DNA of 13,313 nucleotides from UBA7862 sp050872785. GTDB lineage: Bacteria; Bacillota; Clostridia; Christensenellales; UBA1242. The position numbers were made by a program, and so were the translations under genes. Within the stretch, counting starts at the first letter, position 1, and every line of letters starts with the position of its first letter. Below the pieces are notes generated by a model. It was not told the DNA's origin and ran no database searches. It saw only the letters and a program-made list of their open reading frames with translations. Location of the stretch: NCBI GenBank assembly GCA_050872785.1, contig JBNMHO010000020.1:1-13313 (forward strand), in the 5' to 3' direction. Of the stretch, positions 5,259 through 10,998 are shown one piece after another.

Positions 5259-5576
5259 ATGGATTTAAGATGTAGAAAAACAACATGTAAATATAACAAA
5301 GATTTAACTTGCATGGCAAAAGACGTTAACATAACTCCAAAACTTGTGTGCAAGACTTTTGAACACGATAAAAGCAAGGAAGAAAAGGATTTCAGTAAGT
5401 TAATTTTCTCCGACACGCCGCCAAAAATTGCAGATTATAGACATTTGAAGGATGTATGCCTAAAGTGCGGGGCAAAATGTCTATTTAACAACGAAGGAAT
5501 GTGCCTTGCAAATGGAATTACAATAAACGCCGCCATGCAAAAAGAGCCAAAGTGCATGACCTTTTTGAAGCCGTGA
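5259..5576 (+). CDS. Cys-rich protein with two DUF1540-like motifs
   Basis: A 105-aa small soluble protein with two similar Cys modules. The first has Cys5, 10, 18 and 31 (CRKTTCKYNKDLTCMAKDV...CKTF). The second has Cys67, 70, 74, 82 and 99 (CGAKCLFNNEGMCLANGI...CMTF). The C-x-YN/FNN-x-C-x-A pattern ending in C-x-TF matches DUF1540, a Firmicute family of unknown role whose Cys spacing suggests metal binding. An acidic/Lys-rich linker (32-60) joins the modules. GAGGTG lies four bases before the ATG. It is transcribed divergently from rplI and convergently with rplL, sharing the terminator at 5607-5634. The second module has an extra Cys and a wider last spacing, so it may be diverged. The domain call is from memory of the motif. 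Confidence 0.8.
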   Translation: MDLRCRKTTCKYNKDLTCMAKDVNITPKLVCKTFEHDKSKEEKDFSKLIFSDTPPKIADYRHLKDVCLKCGAKCLFNNEGMCLANGITINAAMQKEPKCMTFLKP

Positions 5577-5606
5577 ATTACAATGCTTCACACAAAAAAT
5601 ATTAGC

Positions 5607-5634
5607 AAAAAACACCGCACAAGCGGTGTTTTTT
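5607..5634. terminator. Bidirectional terminator between DUF1540 gene and rplL
   Basis: AACACCGC and GCGGTGTT enclose an ACAA loop (5619-5622), flanked by A runs on the left and T runs on the right. It can stop the Cys-rich gene and the rplJ-rplL transcript from either side. Confidence 0.9.
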
Positions 5635-5650
5635 ATAAGTCCATTCAAAA

Positions 5651-6016
5651 TTACTTGAGTTCGACAGTTGCGCCAGCTTCTTTGAATTTTGCTTCCATTG
5701 CTTTTGCTTCTTCTGCTGGAACGTTTTCTTTGATTGTTGAAGGTGCTCCGTCAACAAGTGCTTTTGCTTCTGAAAGTCCAAGACCAGTTGCTTCACGAGC
5801 TGCTTTGATAACTTGGATTTTGTTTGGTCCAACTTCTTTAAGGACCACTGTAAATTCAGTTTTTTCTTCTGCTGCTGGTGCTGCTGCGCCTGCTGCTGGT
5901 GCTGCTACTGCTGCTGCAGCGCTAACGCCAAATTCTTCTTCAAGTTTTTTTACAAGTTCACTAACTTCAATGAGTGAAAGTTTTTTGATTTCTTCGACAA
6001 GATTTTCGATTGTCAT
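5651..6016 (-). CDS. rplL: 50S ribosomal protein L7/L12
   Basis: The stalk protein that recruits translational GTPases; dimers bind the C-terminal helix of L10. The 121-aa product has the N-terminal dimerisation helices (about 1-32), an Ala/Pro-rich hinge (33-52, AAAAVAAPAAGAAAPAAEE) and the conserved C-terminal domain with KIQVIKAAREATGLGLSEAKALVDGAP, the GTPase-factor binding face. Length is normal. AAGGAG lies upstream of the ATG at 6016. It is second in the rplJ-rplL pair, 67 bp after rplJ, and is followed directly by a terminator; rpoB does not follow as it does in many Bacillota. Confidence 0.98.
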   Translation of the reverse strand: MTIENLVEEIKKLSLIEVSELVKKLEEEFGVSAAAAVAAPAAGAAAPAAEEKTEFTVVLKEVGPNKIQVIKAAREATGLGLSEAKALVDGAPSTIKENVPAEEAKAMEAKFKEAGATVELK

Positions 6017-6083
6017 TTTAATTTTCTCCTTTTTAATTTAAAACAATTTACTTTTTGGTCAAAACTGACCTAGTTTGCATAGA

Positions 6084-6575
6084 TTATGCAGATTTTTTTG
6101 CCACAGCGTCAAGCACACGAGCGAGTGCTGCAACTGGAGCATTGAGCATGCCAAGAAGCATTGCAATAAGAATTTCTTTGCTTGGGATTTTGGAAAGTTC
6201 TTCAACTTTTGCACTGTCAACAACTTCGCCGTTTATAATTCCAAACTTTGCTTCAAGCATTTTTGCGTCTTTCTTTGCACCGAACAAAACGTTTGCTGCA
6301 CCAACTTCGTCTTTGCCAAAAGCAACAGATGTTGTGCCTTCAAGGTTTGCTGGGTCATATCCTGTGACGCCAAGTTCGTCAAGAGCGATTTTGAGAAGTC
6401 TGTTTTTGTAGATTTTGTATTCCACATCTCTTTCTCTAAAGCTCTTTCTGAGTTTTGTGTCTTGGGCAACGTTTATACCCTTGTAATTGATGAAGATAAC
6501 GCTTTTTGCTTCGTTGTATTTAGCTTTGATTTCTTCAACAATCGCCTTTTTTGCTTCCTTTATTTCTTTGGACAT
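6084..6575 (-). CDS. rplJ: 50S ribosomal protein L10
   Basis: L10 anchors L7/L12 dimers to 23S rRNA at the base of the stalk. The 163-aa product has the conserved N-terminal RNA-binding domain (about 1-135), including KSVIFINYKGINVAQDTKLR and YKIYKNRLLKIAL with its TGYDPANLEGTTSVAFGKDE stretch. A C-terminal helix (about 137-162, AMLLGMLNAPVAALARVLDAV) binds L12. Length is typical. AAAAGGAG lies upstream of the ATG at 6575. The gene follows an L10 leader and attenuator (6590-6730), so L10 or the L10-L12 complex probably controls its own transcription. Confidence 0.98.
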   Translation of the reverse strand: MSKEIKEAKKAIVEEIKAKYNEAKSVIFINYKGINVAQDTKLRKSFRERDVEYKIYKNRLLKIALDELGVTGYDPANLEGTTSVAFGKDEVGAANVLFGAKKDAKMLEAKFGIINGEVVDSAKVEELSKIPSKEILIAMLLGMLNAPVAALARVLDAVAKKSA

Positions 6576-6589
6576 TTCTTCTCCTTTTA

Positions 6590-6730
6590 AGAATTAAAAA
6601 AACCTTATACCGGGCAGTATAAGGCGAATTCTCAAAAGAAAATTTCCCTAAACTTACCTCGGCAAGCCCGCAAAAGCGAGTTACGATTAAATCACTTGCT
6701 GTCTTAAGTAACTTAAAGGTTTCATTAAAA
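6590..6730 (-). promoter_or_regulatory. L10 leader (ribosomal protein autoregulatory RNA)
   Basis: The 5' UTR of rplJ-rplL contains the conserved L10-leader core on the minus strand: AAGACAGCAAGTG (6705-6693) and GGGCTTGCCGAGGT (6669-6656). GCAAG and CTTGC form the kink-turn-proximal stem. These match the family that mimics the L10 site in 23S rRNA. An attenuator terminator follows. L10 binding to this RNA is expected to promote premature termination; that comes from the known family, not from this sequence alone. Confidence 0.85.
6596..6624 (-). terminator. Attenuator of the rplJ-rplL operon
   Basis: On the minus strand CCTTATAC (6624-6617) pairs with GTATAAGG (6610-6603), followed by seven T (6602-6596). 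It stands 21 bp before the L10 start codon, inside the leader, so it must be conditional. Confidence 0.88.
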
Positions 6731-6737
6731 CATGGTT

Positions 6738-6765
6738 ATTATATCACATAAAAATTATTTGTCAA
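6738..6765 (-). promoter_or_regulatory. Sigma-A promoter of rplJ-rplL
   Basis: On the minus strand TTGACA (6765-6760), a 16-bp spacer and TATAAT (6743-6738). Both boxes are perfect consensus, as expected for a strongly expressed ribosomal operon. Transcription should start near 6730. Confidence 0.9.
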
Positions 6766-6775
6766 CACTTTATAT

Positions 6776-7360
6776 TCACTTTTCAAAATATTTTGGGTTG
6801 AATGGCTCCACTGTTCCATTTTTAGTTATATGGAATTTATTTTTGCACAATTTTAGCATTGGAACGTCTGCTGTGGAGTCGCTGTAACCGTTTTCAAATG
6901 AAGTAAGATTAAGTTCTGTAAGTCGTCTGACTTTTTCTGCCCCTTTGCAGTTTACTTCCCCGTTTTCAATTTTAGAAGTGTATAAATCTATGTTTGAGCA
7001 AACGAGTGTTGCTGTTGGGTTAATTCTGTTTAAAAGTGGTTTTATGATATACAATGGCGAAGCGGAACATATAACGTCATCTGGTTTTTTTTGTTTGAGA
7101 TACCAGTCAAAGACTTTTCCCTGTTCCTTATCCCAAAAGAGTTCAATTTCTTTTTCTGGATTTTTAAGGTGCGACATAAAGGTTAGAAATTTTTGCTTGA
7201 ATGTGGTGAGGTTTACAATGCGAAACCCACGCAACACACCATAAAATCCCGCTTTGAATGGGTGCCACCAAAGTTTTGGGTGACGAGAGAGAACAAACAT
7301 ATATAGTTTAAGCGAACACTCGCCGTTAAAGATTGTTTTGTCAAAGTCGTATAAATTCAT
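6776..7360 (-). CDS. HAD-superfamily phosphatase
   Basis: A 194-aa HAD hydrolase of the SerB/HAD-IB-like type. Motif I is YDFDKT (Asp5 nucleophile, Asp7 acid/base), motif II is CSAS (Ser99), motif III is probably Lys143 in KGAEK, and motif IV is GYSDSTADVPML (Asp161, Asp165). The region between motifs I and II is a small helical cap with aromatic and basic residues (YMFVLSRHPKLWWHPF). The fold implies phosphoester hydrolysis; the substrate is unknown. The ATG at 7360 must be the start, since motif I follows at once and an in-frame TGA lies just upstream. It has no ribosome binding site, and the -10 box is six bases away, so a leaderless mRNA is predicted. It is divergent from the ABC-F gene. 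Confidence 0.9.
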   Translation of the reverse strand: MNLYDFDKTIFNGECSLKLYMFVLSRHPKLWWHPFKAGFYGVLRGFRIVNLTTFKQKFLTFMSHLKNPEKEIELFWDKEQGKVFDWYLKQKKPDDVICSASPLYIIKPLLNRINPTATLVCSNIDLYTSKIENGEVNCKGAEKVRRLTELNLTSFENGYSDSTADVPMLKLCKNKFHITKNGTVEPFNPKYFEK

Positions 7361-7366
7361 GTTGTT

Positions 7367-7395
7367 AGTATATCAATTTTGAGTAAAATATACAA
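7367..7395 (-). promoter_or_regulatory. Promoter of the HAD gene, predicted leaderless
   Basis: On the minus strand TTGTAT (7395-7390), a 17-bp spacer and TATACT (7372-7367). Only six bases separate the -10 box from the ATG at 7360, so the transcript should begin at or within a few bases of the start codon. Confidence 0.65.
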
Positions 7396-7425
7396 CAGTT
7401 TTTGGGCGGTTTGGGCAGATTTGTG

Positions 7426-7454
7426 TTGACTAAATTTGTTTTATAGGGTATTAT
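7426..7454 (+). promoter_or_regulatory. Sigma-A promoter of the ABC-F gene
   Basis: TTGACT (7426-7431), a 17-bp spacer and TATTAT (7449-7454). The start point is expected near 7461, so the structured element at 7469-7555 is almost the entire 5' UTR. Confidence 0.8.
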
Positions 7455-7468
7455 GGGTTGTATGAAAG

Positions 7469-7555
7469 GGGGGCGGGACTGCACAACAGAGTTGTGCGGG
7501 TTGCCCGTCACGGGCAACCTTCCCCGAGCCTGTCGGCTCGGGGCGTCCCGCCCCC
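7469..7555 (+). ncRNA. GC-rich four-way-junction leader (cloverleaf-like)
   Basis: Eighty-seven bases fold with four perfect helices. The closing stem is 11 bp, GGGGGCGGGAC (7469-7479) with GTCCCGCCCCC (7545-7555). The three hairpins inside are GCACAAC/GTTGTGC (7481-7497, loop AGA), GGTTGCCCG/CGGGCAACC (7499-7519, loop TCA) and CCCCGAGCC/GGCTCGGGG (7522-7543, loop TGTC). Linkers are only 1, 1, 2 and 1 base, so 72 of 87 bases are paired. The GC content is far above the surrounding DNA. The element starts about eight bases after the predicted transcription start and ends directly before AAAAGGAG of the ABC-F gene. I do not recognise it as a known riboswitch or T-box. It could instead be a mobile palindromic DNA element. 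Confidence 0.75.
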
Positions 7556-7568
7556 AAAAGGAGAATCT

Positions 7569-9143
7569 ATGTTACAAGTTGTTGATGTATCTCTCAACTT
7601 TGGGAGCAGAAAACTTTTTAGCGAAGTAAATTTGAAATTCACGAAAGGAAATTGCTATGGTGTCATTGGTGCAAACGGTGCTGGCAAATCGACCTTTCTC
7701 AAACTCTTATCAGGTGAAATTGAAACCACAAAGGGATATATAACCCACGACAAAAACGAGCGTATGTCCGTTTTGCAACAAAACCAAAATGCCTTTGACG
7801 ATGAAACAGTTTTAAGAACAGTTTTGCTCGGTCACAAAAGGCTTATGGAAGTGTGGGACCAGAAGGATAAATTATATATGAAAGAAGACTTTTCCGAGGC
7901 GGACGGCATTTTGGCGGGAGAACTTGAGCAAGAGTTTGCCGACCTTGGTGGCTGGGAAGCAGAAAGTGACGCACAAACCCTTCTTGCAAACATTGGAATT
8001 GATAGCCAGTATTATGACACCTTGATGCGTGAGCTTGATAGCAAACTTAAAGTTAAAGTCCTTTTGGCACAAGCCTTGTTTGGCAACCCAGACATTTTGC
8101 TACTTGACGAGCCAACAAACAACCTAGACATAAAAACCATTGCGTGGCTCGAAAACTTCTTGCTAAATTATGAAAACACCGTTATCACCGTTTCACACAA
8201 CAGACACTTTTTGAACAAAGTTTGCACGCACATTTGCGATGTTGACTATGGCAAAATTTCAATTTTTGTTGGAAACTATGACTTCTGGTATGAAAGTAGC
8301 CAACTTATCCTTCGCCAACAAAAGGAAGCAAACAAGAAAGCAGAAGCAAGAGCAAAGGAACTTCAAGACTTCATTGCACGTTTTTCGGCAAATGCCAGCA
8401 AGTCAAAGCAAGCAACCAGCAGAAAGAAAGAACTTGAAAAACTCACCATTGAAGACATCAAACCTTCGTCAAGAAGATATCCCTACATTGCCTTCTCGTC
8501 AGAAAGACCAATCGGCAACGATGTTTTGGTTGTGGAAAAACTCAGCAAAAAGGGTTTCTTTGAAAATGTAAGTTTTATTGTGGATAGAAACGACAAAATT
8601 GCCTTTCTTTCCGACAATGTGAATGCAATCTCTGCCCTATTTGACATTCTATCTGGCAAAGACACCGACTACACCGGCAAAATTAAATGGGGCAAAACAA
8701 TCACTCACTCTTATCTTCCAAAAGAATATAACGAAATGTTTAACACAACATTGTCACTGACCGATTGGCTTGGACAATTTTCAAAAGAAAAAGACCAAAC
8801 TTTCCTTCGCAGTTGGCTTGGCAGAATGTTATTTTCGGGTGAAGAAGCCTTGAAGCCAGCAAATGTGTTAAGCGGTGGTGAAAAAGTCCGTTGTATGCTT
8901 TCAAAAATAATGCTTGAACAAGGAAATGTAATTTTGCTTGATGAACCAACAAATCACCTTGACCTAGAAAGCATAACCGCTCTTAACAAAGGCATGAGCA
9001 ATTTTAATGGTGTTTTGCTCTTTGCCTCGTCAGACCAAGAATTAACCCAAACAGTTGCCAACAGAATTATCAAAATTGACAACACAAAAACCTTTGACAG
9101 ATATATTACCTATGATGAATATCTTGAAAAATATGCAAAATAA
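7569..9143 (+). CDS. ABC-F ATPase, YbiT-like, with one degenerate ATP site
   Basis: ABC-F proteins are soluble twin-ATPase factors that bind the ribosomal E site; no transporter partner is expected. The 524-aa product has NBD1 (about 1-235) with Walker A GANGAGKS (34-41), Walker B DILLLDEP (Glu181) and His210. A charged linker (about 240-300) precedes NBD2 (about 315-515), which has LSGGEK (434-439) and Walker B NVILLDEP (Glu459). NBD2 lacks a Walker A lysine (SDNVNAIS, 348-355; Ile354 at the Lys position) and has Ser488 at the switch-His position. NBD1 has LDSKLK (156-161) in place of LSGGQ. All losses fall in one composite site. The start is ATG 7569 with AGGAG upstream; a frame open to 7458 runs through the leader hairpins and is not credible as coding. 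The product resembles the YbiT/YkpA group more than resistance ABC-F proteins. Confidence 0.92.
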   Translation: MLQVVDVSLNFGSRKLFSEVNLKFTKGNCYGVIGANGAGKSTFLKLLSGEIETTKGYITHDKNERMSVLQQNQNAFDDETVLRTVLLGHKRLMEVWDQKDKLYMKEDFSEADGILAGELEQEFADLGGWEAESDAQTLLANIGIDSQYYDTLMRELDSKLKVKVLLAQALFGNPDILLLDEPTNNLDIKTIAWLENFLLNYENTVITVSHNRHFLNKVCTHICDVDYGKISIFVGNYDFWYESSQLILRQQKEANKKAEARAKELQDFIARFSANASKSKQATSRKKELEKLTIEDIKPSSRRYPYIAFSSERPIGNDVLVVEKLSKKGFFENVSFIVDRNDKIAFLSDNVNAISALFDILSGKDTDYTGKIKWGKTITHSYLPKEYNEMFNTTLSLTDWLGQFSKEKDQTFLRSWLGRMLFSGEEALKPANVLSGGEKVRCMLSKIMLEQGNVILLDEPTNHLDLESITALNKGMSNFNGVLLFASSDQELTQTVANRIIKIDNTKTFDRYITYDEYLEKYAK

Positions 9144-9151
9144 ACACTTTT

Positions 9152-9174
9152 TGGGGCATTTGCCCCATTTTTTT
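9152..9174 (+). terminator. Terminator of the ABC-F gene
   Basis: TGGGGC (9152-9157) and GCCCCA (9162-9167) close a 4-nt loop, followed by seven T. It starts nine bases after the stop codon. Confidence 0.9.
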
Positions 9175-9188
9175 ATGCACTTTACACA

Positions 9189-9216
9189 TTGAAAGATAAA
9201 GAAAATGTGATATAAT
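9189..9216 (+). promoter_or_regulatory. Promoter of the 570-aa LRR-like gene
   Basis: TTGAAA (9189-9194), a 16-bp spacer and a perfect TATAAT (9211-9216). The start should fall near 9223, giving a 5' UTR under 20 bases that holds the AGAGGGG ribosome binding site. Confidence 0.75.
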
Positions 9217-9240
9217 ATAGACAATAAAAGAGGGGATAAA

Positions 9241-10953
9241 ATGAAAGATATTCAAATTTTAAAAAGATTTTATGGAGAAAAATTTGCACACTTATGCAGA
9301 TCTACTTTTCCACTTATTTTGGAAAGTGAAACTTTGCTTCCAAAGCTAATTATGGACAACTTTGCACCTTCAAAAGCGCTTTATGACGACCTGTCAAGTG
9401 AAAAAAAAATGTTTGTTAGGTTTAAAGACTTTATTTTTGAAAAATATCACGAACACATAGACATGCAAAAAGTTGAAGAAACAAACATAAACAAAACGGC
9501 TGAAGAACTTTTGGCACAAGCAGGATATACACTTTATCCAGAATGTAAACAATTTAAGGACATGTTGCCATTTAAAAAATACTTTGCTCCAAATGAAATG
9601 CTTTGCTCATTCGACCCATTGAATGATAGATTGAACAGTTGCAGAGTTTGGTTTGCAGTAAAAAAAGGTGCAGAAAAATTGAATAGAAAAGATTTTAAGC
9701 ATCCAGAAAGAGAGGACGAGTATGGCACAAGCGTTATTTCAATTCAATTTACAAAGGACCTCCACTCTACCCTATCAATAAAAAATAGATATAATCACGC
9801 TGTGGCATATCCAGACAGCACATTTCACAACAATCTTGATGAAATTATCCCAGGGCTAACACAAGCATTTTGCACAGAATATGACATATCACCATTGTTT
9901 GGGAAATATGCAATAGTCCTAAATATTCCAAACTACGAAAGAGCAAATGACGGCAAATACTTCAAAACAATAAAGCGAATTAGAAACAATTGTTTTATTT
10001 GTGAAAACAACTATGTTTTGATTAATGGCGAAGCATATCACTTTGACCCAGATAGATACTTGCTTTTGGACAATGGCGACTTGATTGATACAAAGGAAAA
10101 GAAGATTTCCCCAGCATACATTGAAGCAAAAGACGGCAAAAACGCAAATATGATTGAAGAATACAATGACGACCTAAAACCTTCTTCATTTTCACAATCT
10201 TTTGACGAGATTGCCAAAATTGACATCAGCAAAAACATCTATGGCGGGAAAACTGTTTTAATCACCCCAAAAGAAGAAGAAAATCGCCGTGGCGAGCAAG
10301 TTGCATTGGAAACAGATTGCAGTAATCAAATTGTTGAAGTATTTGACCCAATGACAGTATCCCCAGAAAATTACTTATCCACAAATTCCAAAATAAAAAG
10401 TGCATATTTCCCAAATTTGAAAGTTGCAAAAACAGGCTTTATGCAGTGTTGCAATCAACTTGAAAGTTTGACCGCAAATAAACTTGAAACAATAAAACAC
10501 AACTGCCTTACAAGATCATACAAAATGAAAAAACTTTCACTTCCAAAACTAAAAACAATGGGAGATGTAAGCCTTCAAGAAATAAATCTTAACACATTTT
10601 CCGCCCCAGAACTCGAAATTATCGGACAATATTGCTTGCGTGGAAACATAAAGCATTTCTCTGCAAACAAACTAAAACAATTCGGCAGAGCGTCACTTGC
10701 GGGCAAAATAGAAAATTTTGAAGCAAACAGTTTGGAGAGTTTGCCAGAACTTGATCACAACATCAAATACATTTTCGCCGAAAATGCAACCGACTTTTCA
10801 TGCAAATGCAAAAATGCTTGGAAATATTATGCAAAAGACCTTGCCTCTGCAAATGTTAAAGACCCAGAACTTCAACAGTTCTTTGACGAAATTATCGAAA
10901 GAAATCAAAAAAATAAGCTTGAAGAAATTGAAGAAAAAGCACAATCAAGATAA
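9241..10953 (+). CDS. Unknown protein with C-terminal LRR-like repeats (570 aa)
   Basis: A cytoplasmic protein by appearance: no signal peptide, membrane segment or anchor. Residues 1-340 form a region I cannot match to a named domain; notable segments are KFAHLCRSTFPLILE near the start and YGTSVISIQFTK...LSIKNRYNHAV (161-189), which look highly conserved in style. Residues about 388-515 hold five to six units of 20-22 residues with the pattern KLxxIxxxxLxxxxLxxFxAN (for example ELEIIGQYCLRGNIKHFSAN), like BspA-type LRR_5 repeats. The C-terminal 30 residues are a charged helix. AGAGGGG lies five bases before ATG 9241. It is a single-gene unit with its own promoter and terminator. I recall similar hypothetical proteins from uncultured Firmicutes but know no function; LRR regions usually bind proteins. 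Confidence 0.85.
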   Translation: MKDIQILKRFYGEKFAHLCRSTFPLILESETLLPKLIMDNFAPSKALYDDLSSEKKMFVRFKDFIFEKYHEHIDMQKVEETNINKTAEELLAQAGYTLYPECKQFKDMLPFKKYFAPNEMLCSFDPLNDRLNSCRVWFAVKKGAEKLNRKDFKHPEREDEYGTSVISIQFTKDLHSTLSIKNRYNHAVAYPDSTFHNNLDEIIPGLTQAFCTEYDISPLFGKYAIVLNIPNYERANDGKYFKTIKRIRNNCFICENNYVLINGEAYHFDPDRYLLLDNGDLIDTKEKKISPAYIEAKDGKNANMIEEYNDDLKPSSFSQSFDEIAKIDISKNIYGGKTVLITPKEEENRRGEQVALETDCSNQIVEVFDPMTVSPENYLSTNSKIKSAYFPNLKVAKTGFMQCCNQLESLTANKLETIKHNCLTRSYKMKKLSLPKLKTMGDVSLQEINLNTFSAPELEIIGQYCLRGNIKHFSANKLKQFGRASLAGKIENFEANSLESLPELDHNIKYIFAENATDFSCKCKNAWKYYAKDLASANVKDPELQQFFDEIIERNQKNKLEEIEEKAQSR

Positions 10954-10966
10954 GTCTTTATGACAA

Positions 10967-10998
10967 AAACAATGACTCAAACGAGTCATTGTTTTTTT
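10967..10998. terminator. Bidirectional terminator between convergent genes
   Basis: CAATGACTC (10970-10978) and GAGTCATTG (10983-10991) enclose a 4-nt loop, with A residues before and seven T after. It serves the LRR-like gene and, read in reverse, the surface-protein gene, whose stop codon (10999-10997) touches it. Confidence 0.88.

Noticed and set aside
5583..6041. Long open frame opposite rplL
   Set aside because: It mirrors rplL on the other strand and overlaps a terminator. The Ala-rich composition of L7/L12 keeps the antisense frame open.
6075..6590. Open frame opposite rplJ
   Set aside because: Antisense of a clear L10 gene, with a Cys/Phe-rich product typical of shadow frames.
7458..7568. 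N-terminal extension of the ABC-F protein read through the leader
   Set aside because: The extra 37 residues are translated from perfect hairpins, have no ribosome binding site and precede the conserved ABC-F start, where AGGAG is well placed.
7569..9143. Antibiotic-resistance ABC-F (ARE) protein
   Set aside because: The sequence is closer to the YbiT/YkpA housekeeping group by motif and linker pattern, and no resistance context is visible.
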